10,996 nucleotides of DNA from JADLEX01 sp964586775 (GTDB taxonomy: Bacteria; Lernaellota; Lernaellaia; JACKCT01): contig CAZPJD010000179.1 in the NCBI GenBank assembly GCA_964586775.1, forward strand, positions 1 to 10,996, read 5' to 3'. Numbering within the stretch: the first letter of the stretch is position 1; every line of letters starts with the position of its first letter. The translations under genes and the position numbers were made by a program. Shown one piece after another: positions 1 through 6,281 of this stretch. The notes under the pieces are model-generated. The model was not told where the DNA came from. It saw nothing but the letters and a program-made list of their open reading frames with translations, and ran no database searches.

Positions 1-2
1 CA

Positions 3-1820
3 CGACAGATACTAACAAGATATTGTCTCGATGACGAGGCACGCGCACTAATTGAGAGCGAGATTTCGGCGCAGTTCGCAAAAGACGGTTCGGTTTGGGA
101 TAAGTGGGATATTGCTTTGTTTTTGCTTGAACAAACGGGCAAGCCTACCGCTGATATTCTACAAACCCTTGTACAACTTGGGCTTGGCGATAGCAGCAGA
201 CGAACCGAAGCACGACAGCTAATTCTCAAGCTATCAACGGATTCTACTGTCATCAATCTCGCAATGCCTCTTTTGATACAGGAGGCACTTGAGACTGATA
301 CTGAGACCAGGGAATCTTGCCTTGAGGTGATCCGAGCAATCGGGCAACCGGAGCCGATATTTTTGCATGAACAGACTGCAAAATTAAAAGAAGACTCAGA
401 CGCATGGGTGAATGAAATTCGAGCTTGTATTAAAAATCCTAATGAATACATGAGAATTATCACAGAATATGAAGAAAAACTACTAGGTAATGACGATAAA
501 GAGGCTTTGCATGCCGCAAAAGCCCTAGTCACATGTGAATTATATGATGTGCCCTGGCTGGCGAAAACACTAGTTGATAAAGGGCTGGAACCACAATATT
601 ATTTTGATTGGGCGATGGTTGGAATTTTCAATATGTACCATAGCGTAACACAAAAAGTAGCGATTCGTACTGCTCTTTTAGCTGGTTTAGCCCACAAGGA
701 AGATCGCATCGCATCGAAATCTGCATTAATTCTTGTCAAAGTGGGTGACCCTCTTGGCCCAGAGATTTCGAAGCGCCTTGTTGAAGCTTTGATGCGTGAC
801 CCGTGGCCGTTTGAAAAACATGAAGATTTGGTTTTAACGTTTTTATTCTCGGATCAAAACAGAGAGCAGGCTTTGGATGCATGCGCTCGGTACCTTACCA
901 AAAAGCGACCGATGCAGGTTACCGTTGCTCGCGTTCTCGCGCGTTACCTATTCAATCACGGTCTTTATAGCATTCCGGGACTTGCAATCGGTGTTGCGGT
1001 GTGGCTATCGGATGCGAAGTATTTTCCAGAAGCCAAAAGGGCAATGTGCTGTATGATATCAAATTCGGTGGTCAATCCTCCTGCGAGAGAAATATTGGTT
1101 CGTTTCCTCAGCGACCAAGTGGCATCACTGGCTTGTGCTTGCGCATGCTTTCTTTGTGAGTCTGGCGATATCACACATTCTGGCATCTTGAATGCCCTGG
1201 TTAGAGGTATCGTAGATGAGAGGTTTCCTGAGGCCGATCGGTGGGCACGACTCCTTCTTTCGGATTCAAAGGTCTATAAGCGATCGCTGGAAGAGTTTAA
1301 CAAACTTGCTGAAGAGGCAATATCTGCAAAAGATGACAAAAAGAAGGAAGCAAGGCAGATAGCCATTTCTCAACTTGCTTATGAATCTGGAATCATTGCT
1401 GAATCACAGGCCGCTATTACCTGCCTCATCCAGTCAAGTATAGATGCTAAAGCACGCCACGAAATGCTGGTCCCACAACTAAAGGCAATCCTTGATGCCG
1501 CACCACGATGGCGAATGCATGTCCAAAACCTTCTATACGACAGGCTTAATGATACTGACAGGGACTGTAGGTGGGCCGCAGCAAATGCTCTTTCAGCATT
1601 AGGTTTTCTCAGTGAAACAGTTATTGGTGAGGCGACAGATGATCTTGAGTTAAAAACGGACCTAGCAGCACCGACTACACTAACAACCACCCTCGTAGTA
1701 GCAGAAGTGGCGGTCGTCGCTGTCGAAAAAGAACTTTACAATTCTCAAGAGTTCCCGGATAAAATAGAAGCACTCATCGAAGAGGTTCACGCAACGCGCA
1801 ATCAATTGCTGAGGTTCTGA
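3..1820 (+). CDS. HEAT/ARM-like helical-repeat protein, N-terminus cut by window edge
   Basis: The reading frame is open from the first complete codon at the left edge, so the gene starts outside the window; the TTG at 117 is internal and has no ribosome binding site. At least 605 residues are visible. They are almost entirely amphipathic helices in pairs of about 30-40 residues, with typical repeat signatures such as 'EALHAAKALV', 'RIASKSALILVKVGDP' and, near the end, 'DRDCRWAAANALSALG', a textbook HEAT-like unit. There is no signal peptide, TM segment or catalytic motif in the visible part. Such solenoids bind proteins or nucleic acids. Codons are A/T-rich (AAA, GAA, ATT, TTA), unlike all genes to the right, which suggests horizontal acquisition. 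The frame ends at TGA 1818-1820, but the same type of repeat continues in another frame, so this is probably the larger part of a broken gene. Large AT-rich HEAT solenoids are often the C-terminal sensor arms of STAND/NACHT NTPases; no NTPase is visible here, so that is only a hypothesis. Confidence 0.8.
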   Translation, partial: RQILTRYCLDDEARALIESEISAQFAKDGSVWDKWDIALFLLEQTGKPTADILQTLVQLGLGDSSRRTEARQLILKLSTDSTVINLAMPLLIQEALETDTETRESCLEVIRAIGQPEPIFLHEQTAKLKEDSDAWVNEIRACIKNPNEYMRIITEYEEKLLGNDDKEALHAAKALVTCELYDVPWLAKTLVDKGLEPQYYFDWAMVGIFNMYHSVTQKVAIRTALLAGLAHKEDRIASKSALILVKVGDPLGPEISKRLVEALMRDPWPFEKHEDLVLTFLFSDQNREQALDACARYLTKKRPMQVTVARVLARYLFNHGLYSIPGLAIGVAVWLSDAKYFPEAKRAMCCMISNSVVNPPAREILVRFLSDQVASLACACACFLCESGDITHSGILNALVRGIVDERFPEADRWARLLLSDSKVYKRSLEEFNKLAEEAISAKDDKKKEARQIAISQLAYESGIIAESQAAITCLIQSSIDAKARHEMLVPQLKAILDAAPRWRMHVQNLLYDRLNDTDRDCRWAAANALSALGFLSETVIGEATDDLELKTDLAAPTTLTTTLVVAEVAVVAVEKELYNSQEFPDKIEALIEEVHATRNQLLRF

Positions 1821-1861
1821 AAAAAAAATTAGATGGAAAAGATAAAAGTTGTTGCGCGGCC

Positions 1862-2476
1862 ATGCTGATAGCGAGGTATTTCCCAGAAAGAGCCTCGCGA
1901 GAAGTAGTTGAAATCTTGGTGAAACAAGGATTAGAAAACTGGACACAAAAGAAAGCAGCTAAGCGTTTTTTGTGTGATATTGCAGGGCGAGCGCCCAGAA
2001 ATCGCGAAATGGTCATTCAAGTACTTCAAAGAGCTGCTTGGACAAAGGATAAGCAAGCAGCTTTCGAAGCAGCAAAGCTTCTCATGGATCGATTCGGGAT
2101 AGTTGATCAAGCGGTAGTCCAAGGAGTCGTAAATGGAGGTTTAAAACACCATAGACATGGTGACGCGTCGATGCGTTTAATGGAAATGAGTACAATTCCC
2201 GAAGTAAAATCGATGTTGGTACTAGCATTAGAGGGACTACTGTATGAAGATAATACATGGATTCGCCATGTTGTCGCACCAATTCTCGTTCGCTTGGGTG
2301 CAAAACTCACTTTGGAAATTTGCAGCGCATTAACTGAAGAGGCTGAGTATTTTCCGGCGGTCCCAATCGCGGCACTTGTTCTTTCGGGGCGCATTGAGGA
2401 GACTCGGAAGGTCGCAACTGATCTCGAAAGAGCCGAATTATTGGAAATGTTGGGAACAGAACCTTATCCTGGTTAA
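1862..2476 (+). CDS. Continuation of the HEAT-like repeat protein after a frameshift
   Basis: This frame encodes 204 residues from ATG 1862, but it is open further upstream to 1763, just after a stop at 1760-1762. The upstream codons already read like repeat protein ('SIAEVLKKKLDGKD', then 'AAMLIARYFPERA'), and the ATG has no Shine-Dalgarno sequence (the preceding bases are TTGTTGCGCGGCC). Helix-pair repeats continue to the end ('KQAAFEAAKLLMDRFG', 'WIRHVVAPILVRLGAKLT'), with the same A+T-rich codon use as the preceding frame. The simplest reading is one protein of at least about 820 residues split by a 1-base loss (or 2-base gain) between 1763 and 1817. Alternatives are a genuine separate C-terminal subunit, or a sequencing/assembly error. 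TAA at 2474-2476 ends it. No enzymatic motif is visible. Confidence 0.65.
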   Translation: MLIARYFPERASREVVEILVKQGLENWTQKKAAKRFLCDIAGRAPRNREMVIQVLQRAAWTKDKQAAFEAAKLLMDRFGIVDQAVVQGVVNGGLKHHRHGDASMRLMEMSTIPEVKSMLVLALEGLLYEDNTWIRHVVAPILVRLGAKLTLEICSALTEEAEYFPAVPIAALVLSGRIEETRKVATDLERAELLEMLGTEPYPG

Positions 2477-2531
2477 ATGGTAATTATGCTAACGACCATC
2501 TTTTCCGAGTCGCCGATTGACCGGGGTGCAA

Positions 2532-2624
2532 ATGACCAAGGAGTTCGACATGAAATTCCCCTGGCTGACGGGAGTCGGAATTCCTCTGCGAAACATATTG
2601 TTATTTATTATCAATGACTTTTAG
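2532..2624 (+). CDS. Possible tiny ORF (24-30 residues) with a good ribosome binding site
   Basis: AAGGAG at 2538-2543 lies six bases before ATG 2550, an ideal spacing. The frame runs 24 codons to TAG 2622-2624: a short polar start, then a hydrophobic C-terminal half ending 'ILLFIINDF'. A second in-frame ATG at 2532 would add six residues. Nothing else supports translation; it could be the truncated start of a former gene at the boundary between A+T-rich and G+C-rich DNA. The rest of 2477-2700 shows only a weak 5-bp hairpin (ATGGT 2477-2481 / ACCAT 2495-2499) followed by TTTT, which might help terminate the repeat-protein transcript. Confidence 0.2.
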   Translation: MTKEFDMKFPWLTGVGIPLRNILLFIINDF

Positions 2625-2743
2625 AATATCGCGTCCGAATAAAAATCACCGGCATTTCGATACGGGTAACGTTTCCTCCAGGAAAAAGCGGTGGTGCATC
2701 CGACTGGCGCGCGGCGACTCCAGCGGGCGCCGAATGGGCCCGT

Positions 2744-2983
2744 TTGGAGCGGTGGCACTCGAACTACGATCACCGGATGATCCGGCGCCACCTCAAGGGC
2801 GCCGAAGGCGACGCGATCAACTCGACGCTCGCGGCCCGCGGGCTCAGCCCGAGTAAACCGCTCCGGGCCATCGGGGTCCGCATTTTTGTCCTCGTCCCCG
2901 AACGTCTGTATTCGATAATTCGCGAACTGAAAACGGCGATTCAATTCCCGCGAATGCGCTGGTCCGCCCTCGTCGCGGCGTGA
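2744..2983 (+). pseudogene. Possible remnant or small hypothetical gene, no convincing start
   Basis: From about 2690 to the TGA at 2981-2983 this frame has GC-rich third positions and reads as plausible protein ('SDWRAATPAGAEWARLER', 'MIRRHLKGAEGDAINSTLAA'). The only initiator is TTG 2744, without a ribosome binding site, while coding-like sequence extends upstream of it. Upstream codons back to the stop at 2615-2617 are A+T-rich and contain no ATG or GTG. That pattern fits the 3' remainder of a gene truncated when the left-hand A+T-rich segment arrived, or a chance open frame in GC-rich DNA. I recognise no family. It converges on the lipoprotein gene ending at 3039. Confidence 0.3.
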
Positions 2984-2988
2984 AGGCG

Positions 2989-3044
2989 AATTATTCAGGG
3001 GCGACTCCTGACCTTCATGACACTCGTGACCGCCCCGATTAATT
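2989..3044. repeat. Imperfect inverted repeat between convergent genes
   Basis: AATTA (2989-2993) pairs with TAATT (3040-3044), TC (2995-2996) with GA (3037-3038), and GGGGCG (2998-3003) with CGCCCC (3031-3036). This gives about 13 pairs with one mismatch, one bulged A and a 27-base loop. It sits between two converging reading frames and overlaps the stop codon of the minus-strand gene, the position expected of a bidirectional terminator. There is no clear U-tract, so intrinsic termination is uncertain. Confidence 0.35.
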
Positions 3045-4250
3045 CAGCGTCGCCGCCACCCCGTAGTGGTCGGAGAGTCGGCCGTCGGCGGTTTCGCCCG
3101 CGATATCCACCACCTCGTCGAAGATGCGCTCGGCAGCGAAGGACGGATAGGCGACGCCGCTGAAGAGCACATGGTCGATCAGCACCGAGGTCGCGTCTCC
3201 TGTCAGGGGATTCTCGTTGCAGAACGTGCACTCGGGTGCAAGCTCGACAAAGGGAGCGCGCAGTCCCGCGGTGATGAGCGCATTGTAGGTATCGAGATAC
3301 GTCGGCGTGTACCCCTCGCCCGATGGCCCGGCGTTGAAGTCGCCCATCACCACCGCCGTCTCGTCTCCGGCACGCGCGTCCACCTCGTCCACGATCGCCA
3401 GCGCCTGTTGCAGATTCTCGTCGGCGAAGCTGTCGTACTCGCCCAGGTAGGGCAGCGGCTCGACCTCGACGGACAAATGCGTGCAGAACAGGTGCACCGG
3501 CGCGGCGTCGACGGTGACCTTGGCGTAAAGCACGACGCGCGTGATGAGGAAGAACGACAGGTCAATCTTCTGCGCGTCCTCGAGTTCGTATTTCGACAGC
3601 AACATCACGCCATTCTCGCCGCTGTACTGGCGCGGCGGCGGGCCGGGATTCGTGCACACGTCCACGATGTCGTCGAGCGGTTTGTCGATATTCGCCGCGA
3701 GGCACGCGAAGCACCACTCACTGGGCAAGTTGGCCAATTCGGTGATGCAACTGAAAACCATGCAGTCGGTGAACTCGGCTCCGGATAGACCGTCGCAATT
3801 GGTCGCGGCGCAGTCCTGCACGTCGGTCAGGTCGGCGCAGGGAGCGGGCTCGTCGGGCATGGCGAGCCAGTCGTCGCCCGAGTCGTAGCGGTACTGATAG
3901 GGAAAGTTCGCCTCGGCGGCCGCGCCGATCGCCGCCACGTCCTCGTCGGTCCACACCTCTTGCAGGCAAAGCACGTCGGCGTCGTCATACGCGACCAACG
4001 CGTCGCCGATCAGGCTCACTCGTTCGTCGGCATACGACACATAGCCTTGCGCGAGCCCGGCGTTGAACGTCGCGGCGCTGATCGACGGCCCCGCGTCGTC
4101 GTCCATGTCGTCATCGGTCGCGTCGTCGTCCGCGGTATCGTCGTCCGCATCGTCGTCGGTCGTGTCACCGGCGTCGTCGTCATCATCGCCGCCGCAGCCG
4201 GAAAGCGCGAGCGCGAACAACAGCACCGCAAAGTATGCCCGCCACCACAT
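3039..4250 (-). CDS. Endonuclease/exonuclease/phosphatase-family lipoprotein (sphingomyelinase-like)
   Basis: 403 residues. ATG 4250 is preceded by AAGGAG (complement of 4257-4262) at six bases. The N-terminus is a lipoprotein signal with lipobox L-S-G-C (Cys19) and no Asp at +2, so outer-membrane anchoring is likely. Residues 22-53 are an acidic stalk of Asp triplets separated by Ala/Thr/Met. The rest is the Mg-dependent EEP fold: 'TFN' (Asn63), 'LCLQEVW' (metal-binding Glu98), 'GDFN' (Asp304, Asn306), 'IDHVLF' (Asp359, His360) and 'LSDHYGV' (Asp394, His395) are the expected catalytic signatures in order. EEP enzymes cleave phosphodiester or phosphoester bonds in nucleic acids, sphingomyelin or inositol phosphates. 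The extracellular site and the layout resemble bacterial neutral-sphingomyelinase-like members, but the substrate cannot be read from sequence. Eight Cys between residues 138 and 199 form an unusual insert. It stands alone and is divergent from the cluster at 4444. Confidence 0.93.
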   Translation of the reverse strand: MWWRAYFAVLLFALALSGCGGDDDDDAGDTTDDDADDDTADDDATDDDMDDDAGPSISAATFNAGLAQGYVSYADERVSLIGDALVAYDDADVLCLQEVWTDEDVAAIGAAAEANFPYQYRYDSGDDWLAMPDEPAPCADLTDVQDCAATNCDGLSGAEFTDCMVFSCITELANLPSEWCFACLAANIDKPLDDIVDVCTNPGPPPRQYSGENGVMLLSKYELEDAQKIDLSFFLITRVVLYAKVTVDAAPVHLFCTHLSVEVEPLPYLGEYDSFADENLQQALAIVDEVDARAGDETAVVMGDFNAGPSGEGYTPTYLDTYNALITAGLRAPFVELAPECTFCNENPLTGDATSVLIDHVLFSGVAYPSFAAERIFDEVVDIAGETADGRLSDHYGVAATLN

Positions 4251-4277
4251 CGTCGTCTCCTTGTCACGTTCCCGTCG

Positions 4278-4283
4278 ATTTTA
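4278..4283 (-). promoter_or_regulatory. Possible -10 element of the EEP lipoprotein gene
   Basis: Read on the minus strand this is TAAAAT, five of six matches to TATAAT. It lies about 28 bases before ATG 4250 and just upstream of the AAGGAG site, which would give a leader of roughly 20 bases. The -35 position (TTTCCT, complement of 4301-4306, 17-base spacing) is a poor match, so this is tentative. Confidence 0.3.
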
Positions 4284-4443
4284 CGCGCCGGGAGATGGAA
4301 AGGAAAGGAACGCATCCGGTACGCGGGACACGTCGCAATTCTGACGATGACGGCGAATCCGGCCGAATGACCGCGTCTTGTGCCCGGCGCGTCGCGTGCC
4401 GATAATGCGCCGTCGCCGACGAAGAGCGCGCCGGAGGAAACGC

Positions 4444-5178
4444 GTGGCCTGGTACAAACCGCTGCTGCTGCATCCGATCCTGAATCGATTCAATCTGCTG
4501 TTCGTGGGCGCGTGGGCGGTGTCGTGTTGGACGACGGACAGCCCGCTGCCGTTTTGGGTCGGCTTCGGTCTCGAATCCGCATACATCGCGACGCGGCTCG
4601 CGCTCGAGTATTCGGGCCGCCCGCTCTTTCAGCTTCGGTTTCTGAAGAAGGACGCCCGCGAGCGCTACTTCCGCCTCATCGACCGCGTCCACCAGATCCG
4701 CCGCGACTTCCAGAACGTCGGCGCGCTGGAATCGCTCCTCCAGGGCCAGCTCGCGCAGGTCGATCGCATGCTCGCCGTGTTCTTGGAATTGCTGATCCTG
4801 CGCAGCCGCATCGACGCCTACGTCAAGGACATCCGCGAGAACTACGACCAGAAGATCGCCGAGATCAAATCGAAGCTGCCGGGCGCCGAGGGCGAGATCC
4901 GCGGCATCCTGGAACAGAACCTGTCGATCTACGAGCAGCGCCGCGCCAAGTATTTCGAGGTGATGGACAAACGCGCGGTGATCGAGGGCCGCCTCGACAC
5001 GATCGAGAACACGCTCAACCTGCTGGGCGACTACGCGATGGGCATGGCCAGCCCCGCCGCCGCGCAGGACCAGCTCGACCTGCTCGTCACGAACATCCAA
5101 GACGCGGAGAAATTCGTCACCGACGTCAAGGCCGCCGTGCCCATGTCCGGCTCGCTGCGCATGCGCGTGCGGGCCTGA
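4444..5178 (+). CDS. Two-TM membrane protein with long cytoplasmic coiled coil, unknown function
   Basis: I chose GTG 4444 because GGAGG (4433-4437) lies six bases before it. Starts further upstream (TTG 4378, ATG 4405) would add only an Arg-rich tract and lack a ribosome binding site. The product is 244 residues. Residues 16-30 and 35-53 are hydrophobic and look like a TM hairpin. From about residue 65 to 215 the sequence is charged and helical with heptad-like spacing ('RYFRLIDRVHQIRRDFQ', 'YDQKIAEIKSKLPGAEGEI', 'YFEVMDKRAVIEGRLDTIEN'), a probable coiled coil. The C-terminus is short and basic. I recognise no named family. It is the first gene of a tight plus-strand cluster: the Nudix gene begins 22 bases after its stop, so the two are probably co-transcribed. 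It may scaffold or sense at the inner membrane, which is inference from topology. Confidence 0.85.
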   Translation: MAWYKPLLLHPILNRFNLLFVGAWAVSCWTTDSPLPFWVGFGLESAYIATRLALEYSGRPLFQLRFLKKDARERYFRLIDRVHQIRRDFQNVGALESLLQGQLAQVDRMLAVFLELLILRSRIDAYVKDIRENYDQKIAEIKSKLPGAEGEIRGILEQNLSIYEQRRAKYFEVMDKRAVIEGRLDTIENTLNLLGDYAMGMASPAAAQDQLDLLVTNIQDAEKFVTDVKAAVPMSGSLRMRVRA

Positions 5179-5200
5179 CGCGGCGGGGACGGGGCGGGCC

Positions 5201-5698
5201 GTGGCCGACCTCGTCACGCGGGCGTTCAAGGCGTCGTCCGTCGTCCCCGGTTTGCAGCACCTTCTTCTTTGGCTCTTCAACACGCACTTCATCGTCGGCT
5301 GCACCGGGGTGATCCTCGATGACGAGGGCCGCGCGCTGCTGTTCCATCACACCTACCGCACCAAGACCGCGTGGGGCACGCCCGGCGGTTGGATGCGCCG
5401 TGGCGAGTCGCCGGCGGTCGCGCTCGCGCGCGAGGTGCGCGAGGAGTCGGGCTTCGAGATCGAGGTTTTCGGGCCCCTGGCGGTCGAGACCGATCCCGGC
5501 TCGGTGCGCATGGAGATCATCTACGCCGCGCGCCACATCGGCGGCACGTTTTGCCCGTCGGGCGAGATCGACGAGGCCCGCTGGTTTGCGCCGGGCGACG
5601 CGCTGCCCGCGCGGATGAAGCGCTTGCAGCGCCGCGCGATCGAGGCCGCGTTCGCGATGCGCGCCGAAAACCGCTGGCCGGGGGTTCGCAATGTCTGA
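5201..5698 (+). CDS. Nudix hydrolase
   Basis: 165 residues from GTG 5201. The Nudix box is complete: Gly63, five residues, Glu69, seven residues, then Arg77-Glu78-Val79-Arg80-Glu81-Glu82-Ser83-Gly84-Phe85, matching GX5EX7REUXEEXGU. The glutamates bind Mg and position it for hydrolysis of a nucleoside diphosphate linked to another moiety. 'WGTPGGW' just before the box and the flanking strands are typical. The substrate (ADP-ribose, dinucleotide, damaged dNTP, NADH) cannot be told from the motif. Residues 16-30 are rather hydrophobic ('LQHLLLWLFNTHF') and could mediate dimerisation or membrane contact. The G-rich leader before GTG gives only a weak ribosome binding site, consistent with coupling to the upstream gene. 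The stop overlaps the next start by 8 bases. Confidence 0.93.
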   Translation: MADLVTRAFKASSVVPGLQHLLLWLFNTHFIVGCTGVILDDEGRALLFHHTYRTKTAWGTPGGWMRRGESPAVALAREVREESGFEIEVFGPLAVETDPGSVRMEIIYAARHIGGTFCPSGEIDEARWFAPGDALPARMKRLQRRAIEAAFAMRAENRWPGVRNV

Positions 5699-6164
5699 CG
5701 AACGCACACCTCTCGGCTCCCTCGCGCCACCGGACCCGCCCGAGCCGCGCAAGACATGGCGCGGTACGCTGGTCATCGCCGTGGTCGTCGCCGCGTTCGG
5801 CGTGGTCATGACCTTTGTGCTCTTTCGCTGGTACGAGTTGCAGACGTTCTCCGAGGACCTGCGTTTCGAGGGTTATCACCGGTTCACGGGCACCATGCTG
5901 CCGCCGCTTCCCGTGGCGGGATCCGATTTGCTCAAGCCCCGCGTGCGCACCGAGGACGGCGAGGAACTGGTGCTGCCCGCCGTGCCGGATGTCCCCGAGG
6001 ACCTCGGGGCCTCGCTCGCGTCGTGGCCCGAAACGGCGTGCGTGACCGGCCACGCGAGGCACCACAAAGGGTTCATGTCCGAACTGCTGGTCACGATCGA
6101 AGGGACGGACTATTTTTACGAGGGCGACGCGGGCTGGGTCGTGCGCCCGGCCACCGGACGGTAA
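5691..6164 (+). CDS. Single-pass membrane protein, unknown function
   Basis: 157 residues. ATG 5691 overlaps the end of the Nudix gene by 8 bases and has a GGGGG tract a few bases upstream, so it is very likely translationally coupled. A Pro-rich cytoplasmic N-terminus (residues 1-22) is followed by one TM helix at about residues 24-46 ('TLVIAVVVAAFGVVMTFVLF') and a roughly 110-residue outer part. That part contains 'YHRFTGTMLPPLPVAG', an acidic stretch and a C-terminal 'LLVTIEGTDYFYEGDAGWVV' that looks like beta strands. There is no lipobox and no recognisable enzyme motif; two short segments ('TACVTGHARHHKG') contribute a lone Cys and three His. It is the last gene of the 4444-6164 cluster. 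Confidence 0.85.
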   Translation: MSDERTPLGSLAPPDPPEPRKTWRGTLVIAVVVAAFGVVMTFVLFRWYELQTFSEDLRFEGYHRFTGTMLPPLPVAGSDLLKPRVRTEDGEELVLPAVPDVPEDLGASLASWPETACVTGHARHHKGFMSELLVTIEGTDYFYEGDAGWVVRPATGR

Positions 6165-6281
6165 CGTCGCCCGCGTTCGTTCGACGGACCGTGACGATCG
6201 TCATGGCCGACGCACCGCGCGAGTGACACACCTCGTCGCACGCGCGAAGACATCGAACAAATCGATCCAAGGGGGGATGCG

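Noticed and set aside
1820..1828. Nine-A homopolymer as a programmed slippage site joining the two repeat-protein frames
   Set aside because: The first A is the last base of the upstream TGA stop, so ribosomes in that frame would terminate before decoding the run.
4264..5312. Long open frames on both strands overlapping the coiled-coil membrane gene (346 residues minus, 310 residues plus)
   Set aside because: They are Arg/Pro/His-rich shadow translations of GC-rich DNA without ribosome binding sites or domain signatures; the 4444-5178 frame has the TM/coiled-coil pattern and GGAGG.
6192..6203. Palindrome TGACGATCGTCA as an operator for the hydrolase gene
   Set aside because: It is only 12 bases in GC-rich sequence, about 80 bases before the start codon and not next to any recognisable promoter; mentioned only as context.
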